Of a stretch of 64,000 bases of DNA, positions 17,048 through 25,098 are shown piece by piece; position 1 is the stretch's first letter, and every line of letters begins with the position of its first letter. The translations under genes were made by a program, and so were the position numbers. The DNA is from Sphingobium sp. EM0848 (lineage in GTDB: Bacteria > Pseudomonadota > Alphaproteobacteria > Sphingomonadales > Sphingomonadaceae). The stretch spans positions 2,604,001-2,668,000 of the forward strand of contig NZ_JABXWB010000001.1 in NCBI RefSeq assembly GCF_013375555.1, written 5' to 3'. The notes beneath the pieces were generated by a model that was not told where the DNA came from, did not search any database, and was given only the letters and a program-made list of their open reading frames with translations.

Positions 17048-17802
17048 CAGAGGCTGTCCAACAGGCTGGCGACAGTCCGGATCAGCAGAGCGATGTCCGG
17101 GTCGCGGGAAAGACGATGGTCGCCATCCTTAATCAGCAGCGTCTGCACATCGGATGAACGCAGCCGCTCTGCTATGCGCAGGGCGATCTGCCAGGGCACA
17201 TCGGCATCCGCCTGCCCCTGCAGCAGCCGAACGGGGCAATTGATGGCGATCTCTCCTTCCAGCAGCCGGTTCGCCTGACCCGATTCCCAAAAGGCCAGGG
17301 TGGTGACATAGGGATCGTCACTATAGGGCGTCGGCTCCAGCAGCCGCCCCTCGGTCGCCAGCAACGCCTTGTCCGCATCGGTGAAGCCCCATTCGGTGAA
17401 GTCGGGCGCCGCCGCGATGCCGACCAGCGCCGCCACGCGATCCGGCCGCGCCCGCGCGATCAGCAACGCCAGCCATCCCCCCATGGAAGAGCCGACCAAC
17501 ACCACCGACCCCTGCGTCAAGGAATCGATCAACAACAGCGCATCGTCGCGCCAGCTCGCCAGGGTGCCGTCCTCGAACCGCCCCTCGCTGGCGCCATTGC
17601 CGGCATAGTCGAGGCGCAGCATGGCCCGCCCCTGCTCCCCGGCCCATGCGTCAAGGGCGACGGCCTTGCCGCCCTCCATGTCGGACATGTAGCCAGGCAG
17701 GAAGACGATCGCCGGTCCCCTTCCCGCCCTGTACCGATGGGCGAGCCGCAACCCGTCCGGGCGCGCAAGAAAGGACGGCGGGGTGACGACGGAACTATCC
17801 AC
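17047..17802 (-). CDS. Alpha/beta hydrolase (serine hydrolase)
   Basis: 251 residues from the GTG at 17802, which has GGAGAA eight bases upstream; a GTG 33 bases earlier is open but has no comparable ribosome-binding site. Alpha/beta-hydrolase fold with FLPGYMSDMEG (oxyanion loop, about 34-45), RLDYAGNGASEG, nucleophile Ser106 in VGSSMGG, Asp in GQADADVPW and His in KDGDHRLSR close to the end. The layout resembles YpfH/YqiA- or palmitoyl-thioesterase ABHD10-like enzymes rather than lipases. Substrate unknown. Operonic with the TPR gene. Confidence 0.82.
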   Translation of the reverse strand: MDSSVVTPPSFLARPDGLRLAHRYRAGRGPAIVFLPGYMSDMEGGKAVALDAWAGEQGRAMLRLDYAGNGASEGRFEDGTLASWRDDALLLIDSLTQGSVVLVGSSMGGWLALLIARARPDRVAALVGIAAAPDFTEWGFTDADKALLATEGRLLEPTPYSDDPYVTTLAFWESGQANRLLEGEIAINCPVRLLQGQADADVPWQIALRIAERLRSSDVQTLLIKDGDHRLSRDPDIALLIRTVASLLDSL

Positions 17803-17897
17803 GGCATTTTCTCCACGAGCGGACGGGACTTTCACACGAGCCGTAGGAAGCTCCGGGCCAAGAAACCAGAAAAATTAAAAATAATGCCTGGGGCGCG

Positions 17898-17926
17898 TTG
17901 ACAGCCCCCGGACCAGCGGCTAGTTG
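17898..17926 (+). promoter_or_regulatory. Promoter of tRNA-Leu
   Basis: Perfect TTGACA (17898-17903), 17-base spacer, TAGTTG (17921-17926), 16 bases before the mature tRNA 5' end. Confidence 0.55.
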
Positions 17927-17942
17927 CGCGCTCCTACCCCGT

Positions 17943-18029
17943 GCCCAGGTGGCGGAATTGGTAGACGCACCAGCTTCAGGTGCTGGCGATCGCAAGGTCG
18001 TGGAGGTTCGAGTCCTCTCCTGGGCACCA
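17943..18029 (+). tRNA. tRNA-Leu (anticodon CAG)
   Basis: 87 bases including encoded CCA. Acceptor stem GCCCAGG pairs with CCTGGGC, discriminator A at 18026. The anticodon stem CCAGC/GCTGG encloses the loop TTCAGGT with CAG at the anticodon. There is a long type II variable arm (GGCGATCGCAAGGTCG), and the T-arm carries GGTTCGAGTCC. Reads CUG codons. A truncated integrase lies directly downstream, so the 3' end is a likely attachment site. Confidence 0.97.
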
Positions 18030-18195
18030 TTTGTTCTTCCGGCACCATCCGGAGACGTTGGAAAAACGGCTGATTTCAGCTGTTTTCTCTGTTATAACCG
18101 TCCGGCAAAATCCGGGCGGATACGGCACCAATCGAGAATAATTCGGGTACTTTCGGAAGCTATCCTTCTCCGTCCATTTCCGGGGCGATAGCTTG

Positions 18196-18288
18196 ATGGA
18201 TGCCCTTTTCGCCACCACCTTGGCCACCGTCAAACCGCAGGACCGGGACTATAAGCTGTCCGACGGCGGGGGTCCGCTGACTGGCTGA
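18196..18288 (+). pseudogene. Tyrosine integrase remnant, N-terminal DUF4102 arm-binding domain
   Basis: 30 codons ending at TGA 18286-18288. The segment LATVKPQDRDYKLSDGGG matches the opening of P4-type tyrosine integrases, where a Lys-Pro/Asp-rich strand leads to a Lys-Leu-(S/T)-Asp-Gly-Gly-Gly turn at the start of the arm-binding domain. After GGG the frame reads PLTG and stops, so the core-binding and catalytic domains are gone. It lies about 165 bases behind tRNA-Leu in the orientation expected of an island integrase. Recognition is from the motif only, over a short stretch. Confidence 0.65.
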
Positions 18289-18437
18289 CACCGGATCAGG
18301 CTCACCGGCAGCCCGCTTTTTGGCAATCATAACACCATATGATATAGCGTCCGATCGGTCGGTTAATTAACATGTTTGTGTGACATATCACCATTCAGTC
18401 TCGCCGCCCCCAGGCACGCCATCGAAAGCGCCTTCGC

Positions 18438-19179
18438 ATGATTGCCGCCAGCCATTTCATCCAATTGGCGGATCAGCGCATTCACTATCTCGAAGCGGGA
18501 GGCGGTGCTCCGCTGGTGTTGCTGCACACCGGCGGCGCGTCCGCCTATGAGTTCGAAGACGTGATCCCGATCCTCCGTGATCGCCTGGGACATGCCCGGC
18601 CATGGCGATTCCGACCCGATCTGGACGCATCGCCCGATCGAGCAATATGCCGATGACCTGCGCGCCTTCCTCGATGCTCTCGGGATCGAGCGCGCCATCC
18701 TCGTCGGCGTCTCGATCGGCGGCTACATCACGATGGATTTCGCGCGGCGCTGGCCCGAGCGCGTGGAACGGGCGGTCCTCGCCGAGGCGCCGCTACGGTC
18801 CGCACAATGGTATGCGCAGAACTGGCTCACCTTCGAAGCGATGTGCGCCATCCCGACGACCAGCTTCGAGGCGGCAGCCAAGCGATTCCGCGCACTCACC
18901 CCGGCCCAGCATCAGCGATGGAACATCGACCGGAACAAGGCCGGTAGCGGGACTGTCGTGAGCATCGCGTGGTCGGTTCGGGATTTCGATGCCGCGTCGG
19001 CGCTCGCCGCGCTGGCCGTGCCGTTGACGATCGTCATGGGCGCGACAGGGCCGACGGCCCAGGAGCGCGATCGGTGGACTGCGCTTCAGCCATCGGCCCG
19101 TCATGAGTTGATGGCCGAGTGCGGCCACTTCGTCATGATCGATGATCCGGCGGCCTTTGCAGCCGTCATTGACGCATGA
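18438..19179 (+). pseudogene. Alpha/beta hydrolase, frameshifted
   Basis: Two frames together make one hydrolase of about 245 residues. The first (from ATG 18438) reads through LVLLHTGGASAYEFEDVIPILRD and then turns into nonsense ending at 18656. The homologous continuation VIAWDMPGHGDSDP appears in the next frame from about 18574 and runs to TGA 19177-19179 with nucleophile GVSIGGY, Asp in the late strand region and His in MAECGHFVMIDDP. The joint is near 18570-18580, where a loss of two bases (or gain of one) would explain it. The second frame has an ATG at 18577, but that would lack the oxyanion strand. Sequencing error is possible. Confidence 0.75.
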
Positions 19180-19232
19180 TCGGAGCGGCACCCTGCGGCG
19201 AGGCCCGCCGCCAGCGCCCGGGAGCAGGATCG

Positions 19233-20795
19233 ATGAGGAGTGATGAGGTGCGCTGCATTGCGGACCTGCCAAGGCAGTTCAATGCCGCGCAAGATTTGAT
19301 GTCGACCAATCTGGCGGCCGGCCGTCACGAAAAGACAGCTCTGATCGACTGCCGCGGCGCGTTGACCTACGCCGGTCTGGCGGAGCGGGTGGACCGCATG
19401 GCCGGAGCGATGAGCGCTCTGGGCCTGCGTCGCGGCGACCGCATTCTGCTATGTCTGCTGGATACGCGCGATTTTCCGACCGTATTTCTCGGTGCGATCA
19501 AGGCCGGCGTCATACCCGTCCCGCTGAACACGCTCCTGACGGGAGACGATTATCGCTGGATCCTCGAAAACAGCGGCGCGCGTGCGGTGTTTGTCACCGG
19601 CGAGTTGGCAGACAAATGGACGCCGATCGCCGCGGCCAATCCATCGATCGGTTTCGTTTCCAGCGAGGGCGGACCCTGGCGCGACCTTGAGTCCCTGCTG
19701 GACGACGCGACACCGCTCGGCCATGCCGCCGACACCGATCGCGAGGATATCGCCTTCTGGCTCTACACCTCGGGATCGACCGGCAGGCCCAAGGGCGCGA
19801 TGCATCGGCATGGCTCGCTCCGCTTGACCGCCAATCTCTTCGGGCAGGGCATCGCCGCTCTCCACGAGAACGACGTGGTCTATTCCGTCGCGAAGCAGTT
19901 CTTTGCCTATGGCCTCGGAAACTCGCTGACTTTCCCATTTGCCGTCGGGGCCACCGCCATCCTGTACCGGGATCGTGTGACACCCGACGTGGTCAGCAAG
20001 ATGCTGATCGACCACCGCGTGACCTTCTTTGCCGCGGTGCCCACCTTTCTGGCGAATTGGCTCGATCATCCCGGCTGCCCCGGGATGAGCCAGCTACCAC
20101 GACTACGGCTCGCGACCTCGGCCGGCGAAACCCTGCCTGCCCGTCTTGCCGTCACCTTCAGGGCCAGATTTGGTGCCGACATCATCGATGGGCTGGGTTC
20201 CACCGAAATGCTGCACATATTCCTGTCGCAACGACCCGAACATGTCCGCCATGGGTGTACGGGAAAGCCCGTAGACGGCTACCGGGTCAGGCTGGTCGAC
20301 GACCATGGCGCCGAGGTTGCCGACGGCGAAATCGGCAATCTGCACATTTCGGGACCGACCTCGGCGACCGCCTATTGGCAGAATGCCGAGAAGTCTGCGG
20401 CAACCTTCCAAGATGACTGGACGATCAGCGGCGACAAATATGTACGCGATGCGGAGGGCTGGTACAGCTATGCGGGACGCAGCGACGACATGCTGAAGGT
20501 CGGCGGCATCTATGTCTCGCCAATCGAAATCGAAGAAGCTCTTCTCAGCCACGCGCATGTGCTGGAAGCCGCGGTCGTGGGCGCCGCAGGTGCCGATGGC
20601 ATGGTGAAGCCCCACGCGTTCGTGGTGCTGCGCAAGGGGGCCGCCGCTGGGGAAGAGACCAAAGCGGCATTGAAGACACATGTCAAATCACTGCTCGCAC
20701 CCTATAAATATCCACGCCGCATCACATTTCTTCCCGAACTGCCCAAGACGGCGACGGGCAAGATTCTCCGATTCAAGCTGCGCGAAACGACCTGA
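19233..20795 (+). CDS. Acyl-CoA synthetase, benzoate-CoA-ligase-like (ANL family)
   Basis: 520 residues from ATG 19233, which has GGAG eight bases upstream; an ATG at 19176 overlapping the hydrolase stop would add 19 residues without homology. Adenylate-forming ligase: P-loop LYTSGSTGRPKGA, the KQFFAYGLGNSLTFPF segment typical of benzoate-CoA ligases, GLGSTEMLHIFLS (A5), WYSYAGRSDDMLKVGGIYVSP (A8 hinge), and catalytic Lys in PKTATGKILRFKLR at the C-terminus. It would couple an aromatic or related carboxylic acid to CoA. The preceding broken hydrolase suggests a former degradation pathway for an aromatic ester or similar compound; the exact acid is not predictable. Confidence 0.85.
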   Translation: MRSDEVRCIADLPRQFNAAQDLMSTNLAAGRHEKTALIDCRGALTYAGLAERVDRMAGAMSALGLRRGDRILLCLLDTRDFPTVFLGAIKAGVIPVPLNTLLTGDDYRWILENSGARAVFVTGELADKWTPIAAANPSIGFVSSEGGPWRDLESLLDDATPLGHAADTDREDIAFWLYTSGSTGRPKGAMHRHGSLRLTANLFGQGIAALHENDVVYSVAKQFFAYGLGNSLTFPFAVGATAILYRDRVTPDVVSKMLIDHRVTFFAAVPTFLANWLDHPGCPGMSQLPRLRLATSAGETLPARLAVTFRARFGADIIDGLGSTEMLHIFLSQRPEHVRHGCTGKPVDGYRVRLVDDHGAEVADGEIGNLHISGPTSATAYWQNAEKSAATFQDDWTISGDKYVRDAEGWYSYAGRSDDMLKVGGIYVSPIEIEEALLSHAHVLEAAVVGAAGADGMVKPHAFVVLRKGAAAGEETKAALKTHVKSLLAPYKYPRRITFLPELPKTATGKILRFKLRETT

Positions 20796-21016
20796 TGGCG
20801 AGTGCCGGAGCGCTGTCCGCACCGCGCGCAAGAATTCTTCCACCAGCGCAAACCTGGCCATAATCTATCGGATACCACCACAGGGGCGGTCCTATTCCGC
20901 CGGTCTTGCGATGCGTCTTCCCATGGGGCCCGCATCCAGCCACTTCTCACGGTGGCGACGATTGGGATAATGTGGTGGATGTCCGCAGAGGACCGTTCAA
21001 CGAACTGTCAACCGGC
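20796..21016. other. Non-coding remnant between ligase gene and IS
   Basis: No supported gene. Both strands are partly open but show no recognisable family, start or codon signature. Probably leftover island sequence cut by the insertion sequence. Confidence 0.4.
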
Positions 21017-21026
21017 GCGCAAAGTT

Positions 21027-21047
21027 GGCTCTGACGCAATTTTGATG
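21027..21047. repeat. IS terminal inverted repeat, left
   Basis: GGCTCTGAC, then six divergent bases, then TTTGATG region; pairs with 22656-22676. Confidence 0.75.
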
Positions 21048-21054
21048 ACGGAGA

Positions 21055-22608
21055 TCATGTCGCAGCCGCGATCAGTCTGGCCTCCAGGAGGTCAAGCTTG
21101 GCTCGGCCGTACATCTGCCGCTTGACGAGCTTGAGCTTGGTGATCTGGCCTTCGGTCTGCCCGTTTGACCAGTTCGAGGCGATCGCGGCCCGAACGGCGT
21201 CGATGTCCTTGGTCATGCCGCGGGCGAAGGAGTTCACCAGGCTTTGACGCGCTCTTTCGAGCCAGGCATCGAGAGAGGAGGCCGCTTTCTTCCGCAGCAT
21301 GACATGGAAGGCGTCGGTGATGTCGCGTGCCTCGACGAGTTCGGGGACGGATTCCTCGATCGCCGCGACGGTGATCGTTTCAGCTCTCGAAAGAGCTTCG
21401 CGCTCTACCATCATCAGCCGCGCGATGGTTCGAGCTGACGGAACCCGGTGCAATCCCTCCGCTTTTTCCGCCCGCCGCTTCCGCGTTGCCCATTCGGTCA
21501 CTACCCGAAGCGAGCCCCCGAAGCCCTGCTGTCGCATCTGCCGCCAAAGCTGTGCAGCGTTGCGCTGGCCACCAGCCCATTCCGCATCGAGCCAAGGCAA
21601 CCAGGCTTCAAGGGAGTTTTCCCGAGTACGGAAGATATCGGTCCGCTGACCACGCAACACAGCCCGCACATAACCTCGGCTGCGCCCGGTCCGGCGAACG
21701 ATCTCCTTGATACCGAGCCCAGATTTTGCCTGCTTCAAAATGATTTCGTTGTTTTCCTGTCGGCGAAGATAGCCCTCATATTGCAAGCGTTCCGCCACCG
21801 TGAGCAGGTCCGGATTAACGATGGTCGTGCCGATCGCCGTACGGATTTCGCGCATCGAGCAGCGAACCGCATCGAGAAAGGCGTGGCTGGCATTTTCCAT
21901 CAGATGCCAACGATCAGCCACTTGCTGGGCGTGGGGAAGGGCCTGGGCGGCGGCTAACGCATATCCACCTCCGCGGTCCCGGGCGACGACCTCAATCTGC
22001 TGTTGTCCCACGAGCCAGCCGCGTGCGGTGGCAGGCTCGCGATCGGGGAGCAAACGGATCGGCCTACGCCGTTCGAGATCGCAGATAATTGTGCCGTAAC
22101 GCTGATTGCGCCGCCATGCCCAATCATCAATGCCGACCACCGTGGGTGCAGCATGTTCAGGACGGCCACGGCGACGGATCGACCGCAGCAGCGTATCCTT
22201 GCTGACGGGCGCCATCAGCCGATTGGCAAAACGAGCGCCGGGCCGACCGCCAAGTGCCAAGCCGAGATGAAAGACCAGCAAACCGAGCCTACTGGTTCGG
22301 CGCGCCCAAGGTTCCACAACCTCGGTGTCGAAGCGCTCGGCGAAAATACGTCTGGCACAGTTTGCTGTCCGACAGCGGAATCTCCGCGCATTGAGAACCA
22401 GACGAACGGATCGGCCGGCCAGCGGAAGGTCACCCAACCGCCGGGAATAATGGCTATGCACCGCCGCCGCCTTAACGTCGCAGCTTGGGCACCGAGAATA
22501 TGGCTTTGCTGAACGAACCGCGATTTCCATCACCGCTCCAGCATTGTCGACCTGTTCTACCACCAGGCCCGCTGGCACCAACGCTCCATTACGCAATCGA
22601 CGAGGCAT
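21055..22608 (-). CDS. ISL3-family transposase
   Basis: 517 residues from ATG 22608, chosen because AGGAGG stands nine bases before it; a TTG ten codons upstream is also open. An N-terminal zinc-binding region (CPSC ... CRTANCARR, four cysteines) is followed by a helix-turn-helix part and a DDE catalytic domain: Asp in GIDDWAWRRNQRYGT, Asp in VVARDRGGGYA, and Glu in NGQTEGQITKLKLVKRQMYGR near the C-terminus, the last being the ISL3 signature. The long insertion between the second Asp and the Glu is typical. All motifs are intact, so the transposase is probably functional. Confidence 0.92.
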   Translation of the reverse strand: MPRRLRNGALVPAGLVVEQVDNAGAVMEIAVRSAKPYSRCPSCDVKAAAVHSHYSRRLGDLPLAGRSVRLVLNARRFRCRTANCARRIFAERFDTEVVEPWARRTSRLGLLVFHLGLALGGRPGARFANRLMAPVSKDTLLRSIRRRGRPEHAAPTVVGIDDWAWRRNQRYGTIICDLERRRPIRLLPDREPATARGWLVGQQQIEVVARDRGGGYALAAAQALPHAQQVADRWHLMENASHAFLDAVRCSMREIRTAIGTTIVNPDLLTVAERLQYEGYLRRQENNEIILKQAKSGLGIKEIVRRTGRSRGYVRAVLRGQRTDIFRTRENSLEAWLPWLDAEWAGGQRNAAQLWRQMRQQGFGGSLRVVTEWATRKRRAEKAEGLHRVPSARTIARLMMVEREALSRAETITVAAIEESVPELVEARDITDAFHVMLRKKAASSLDAWLERARQSLVNSFARGMTKDIDAVRAAIASNWSNGQTEGQITKLKLVKRQMYGRAKLDLLEARLIAAAT

Positions 22609-22655
22609 GCTGCTGATCCTCCTTGGAAAATCAACCAAACCCTACCTGCCAATTG

Positions 22656-22676
22656 CATCAAATATGAGTCAGAGCC
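22656..22676. repeat. IS terminal inverted repeat, right
   Basis: Reverse complement of the left end with 18 of 21 positions matching; outer end GAGTCAGAGCC. Confidence 0.75.
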
Positions 22677-22708
22677 AATTTTGCACGCCGCTCCACACAA
22701 CGAACATC

Positions 22709-22735
22709 GGGTCCGCCTGCCGAGCAGGCGGCCCC
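22709..22735 (-). terminator. Terminator-like hairpin downstream of the azoreductase remnant
   Basis: Stem CCGCCTGC/GCAGGCGG (22713-22720, 22724-22731) extended to 12 of 13 pairs with CGGG/CCCG outside, 42 bases beyond the stop. No T-run follows. Confidence 0.4.
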
Positions 22736-22776
22736 GATCGTGAGACACAGCCGCCACGCCGCTTTCGCGCGGCGCT

Positions 22777-23280
22777 TCAGGCCGCGAGCGCGGCCACCCC
22801 GGCGAGCGCCGCTGTCACGGCATTTGCGCGCCCCTCGGGACCCGCCTTCACTCCGTCCGCTACAACCATTTCGGGAACGATGCCGATGAAGCCGAAAACC
22901 GCCCGCAAATAGGTTTCCAGATGCTCGTTGCGCGCAGCGGGCGCGCCCTCGCCGTAGAAATTGCCCCGCGAGATGGCGAGGATCACCCGCTTACCCGGAA
23001 CGAGACCCTCCGGCCCATCAGGCCCATAGCGGAAGGTCTTGCCCGCGATCAGGACGCGGTCGAGCCAGGCCTTGAGTTGGCTCGGGATCGTGAAATTGTA
23101 CATCGGCGCACCGATCACAACGACATCGGCGTCCAGAAAATCCTGCAGCACTTGCTGGCTTTCGGCCTTCTCGGGCGAGCCCTCTCCGACCGGCATGTTC
23201 GCAAGCGTCAAATGGTCAAGCGGCCGGGCGGCGATGTCACGATAGCGGATTTCGATCGTGGGGTCGGCCTGCTGGAACTG
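22777..23280 (-). pseudogene. azoR: FMN-dependent NADH-azoreductase (AzoR family), N-terminus lost
   Basis: About 168 residues of an AzoR/AcpD-type flavodoxin-like reductase. The frame can be followed upstream as VAQFQQADPTIEIRYRDIAARPLDHL before it meets an in-frame TGA; the first 25-30 residues with the FMN phosphate loop (SSPRG-type) are missing. The rest is good: ADVVVIGAPMYNFTIPSQLKAWLDRVL (flavin-binding), GKTFRY, ISRGNFYGEG and a C-terminal helix. A TTG at 23211 allows a shorter product of 144 residues, but it would lack the flavin phosphate site. The break abuts a TonB receptor remnant, so one rearrangement beheaded both. Confidence 0.75.
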
Positions 23281-23285
23281 CGCGA

Positions 23286-24450
23286 CGGTACTCGCGGGTC
23301 GCGCTCAGCGATCCCAATGCAAACGACACCACGATCTGGGGAATCTCGCAGGAATTCAATTTCAGACTGAGCAACGCGTTCACCCTGAAATCGCTCACGG
23401 CTTGCGTCCCGCTCTTTGGCGCTGCCTGAGGCCGAGGCCAAGTCGATCGCGTTCTTCGCGCAGGGCACGTACTGGCCGATCCCAGCCATCGGTCTCACCA
23501 TCGGTGCTCGCTATACCAGCGATCGAAAGGCCCTCGACTCCTTCGTGCAGCGTACATCGCTCAACCCCGCGACCCCTGGCGCCGTCCTGTCCGGCTTTCC
23601 CTTCGTCGCGACGACCGCGCGAACCTATCATTCATTCACACCCAAGTTCGGCATCGACTGGCAGATCACGCCGAACGCCATGGTCTATGCTTCAGCGACC
23701 AAAGGCTTCAAGAGCGGCGGAACCAATTATGCAGCGACCAACCCCGCCTTTCTCAACTACAAACCCGAGTCTATCTGGGCCTATGAAATCGGCGCCAAGA
23801 CCGAGTGGTTCGACCGACGCTTGCGCCTCAATGTGGCGGCCTTCCACTATGACTATACCGATCTTCAGGTTCTCCAGCCGCTGGCCCCCGGCATTGTCGC
23901 CATCAACAATGCCGCAAGCGCCACGATCAAGGGACTGGAATTCGAGGCCAGCGCAAAACCCTGGTCCAGCCTTCTTCTGACCGCGAACTATTCCCTGCTC
24001 GACGCCAGGTACGACGAGTTCCCGGCCTCGGCAGTGGTTGCCGGTCTGGTGCCCTATGTGGCCAGTTCTCCGCGCTATTCGCCGCTGACCCGCACCTTCA
24101 ATGCCGGCGGCGACCGAATGAATGCAGCGCCGAAGTCCACATTCTCGGCGAGCGCACAATATGACCATGATATCGGCTACGGCTCGATATTCGTGCGGGG
24201 CGAATATTACTGGCAGGCCAGCGCTTCCTATGATCCGTCCAACGCGCCAATCCTGGTCGAACCGTCCTACGATCTGATCAACCTGTCCCTGGGATACAAG
24301 AGCGACGACGGTCGCTGGACCCTCAATATCCAGACAAAGAATCTTACGGACCGCGAGTATCTCGTGGGACGCTCCGCAGCTGGCGTCGTGCCTGCTGGCC
24401 TTGCAGGGCCGCCGCGGACCATCATCCTTCAATTGTCGCATAAGTGGTGA
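23286..24450 (+). pseudogene. TonB-dependent receptor remnant with internal deletion
   Basis: Two pieces of one outer-membrane receptor. Piece 1 reads YSRVALSDPNANDTTIWG and SQEFNFRLSNAFTLKSLTA, then stops at TGA 23427. Piece 2, in another frame from about 23420, begins EAEAKSIAFFAQGTYWPI and ends with a good barrel terminus (NLTDREYLVGRS ... IILQLSHKW). The signal peptide, plug domain and the first half of the barrel are absent, and by comparison with intact receptors well over 100 residues are missing at the frameshift joint. Piece 2 alone has a TTG start (23416) but no export signal, so it cannot make a functional receptor. Confidence 0.8.
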
Positions 24451-24482
24451 CGGCTCCGCCGCGCCCTCAAAGGAGCAATGTC

Positions 24483-25097
24483 ATGAAGCTGTACGGCGCC
24501 CACATGGCTGCCAATCCCCGTCGCGTGAAGATCTATCTCGCGGAAAAAGGGATCGGGATTGAGCAGGTCGACTTCAAACCACCCTATCCTGAGATGAAGA
24601 CGCCGGAATTTTTGAAGATGAGCCCGACCGGCCGCATTCCCATCCTTGAACTCGATGACGGCACATGCATTCCGGAGACGATGGCGATCATCGAATATCT
24701 GGAGGCGGTTTATCCCGAGCCCAATATGCTGGGATCTGACGATCGCGAGCGGGCGTGGACGCGCGCCGTGAGTTCGATGGTCGCTGACCTTGTTATCCCA
24801 TGGGGCAATCTCGTTCGCCACCGCGCGCCGAGCATCGTCGAAAGCTACGGCTTCAAACGCGTTCCGGAGGTCGCCCTATTCTTCGAGCCTATAGTAGAGC
24901 GCGGACTCAACGCGCTCGAGATCGCTATCGGCGACAATCCCTTCCTTGTCGGCGACCGGCCCATGATCCCCGACTGCCACGCCTTTGCGCTCTTTCATGC
25001 CACGATCGACAAATTCGACTATAAGCTGCCAGACCGTTTCGAGCGACTGATTGCCTGGTATGCGCGCTTCAGCCAACGGCCCAGCGCGGCCGCCTGA
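24483..25097 (+). CDS. Glutathione S-transferase
   Basis: 204 residues with AAAGGAG before the ATG. N-terminal thioredoxin-like domain MKLYGAHMAANPRRVKIYLAEKGI, with Ser/Asn-type active-site neighbourhood rather than CPY, SPTGRIPILELDDG (cis-Pro loop) and PETMAIIEYLE (gamma-glutamyl binding Glu-Thr), followed by an all-helical C-terminal domain including FLVGDRPMIPDCHAF, where Asp in the N-capping box is kept. It looks functional. Island GSTs in sphingomonads often remove ether or chlorine groups from aromatic substrates; here the substrate is unknown. The transporter starts two bases after its stop. Confidence 0.88.
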   Translation: MKLYGAHMAANPRRVKIYLAEKGIGIEQVDFKPPYPEMKTPEFLKMSPTGRIPILELDDGTCIPETMAIIEYLEAVYPEPNMLGSDDRERAWTRAVSSMVADLVIPWGNLVRHRAPSIVESYGFKRVPEVALFFEPIVERGLNALEIAIGDNPFLVGDRPMIPDCHAFALFHATIDKFDYKLPDRFERLIAWYARFSQRPSAAA

Positions 25098-25098
25098 C

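Larger units (their letters stand above)
21027..22676 (-). mobile_element. ISL3-family insertion sequence, apparently complete
   Basis: 1650 bp bounded by inverted repeats that both begin GGCTCTGAC and continue to TTTGATG (18 of 21 positions agree). The similarity runs on outward for another dozen bases (GCAAAGTT against GCAAAATT), so the true tips may lie about 10-15 bases further out. One transposase gene fills it. I find no clear 8-bp target duplication. Confidence 0.8.

Noticed and set aside
17976..18233. Minus-strand frame ending in GEDSNLHDLAIAST
   Set aside because: This is the well-known artefact of translating tRNA-Leu backwards.
21019..22684. 8-bp target duplication of the ISL3 element
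   Set aside because: The flanks GCAAAGTT and AATTTTGC are inverted, not direct, so they look like an extension of the inverted repeats.
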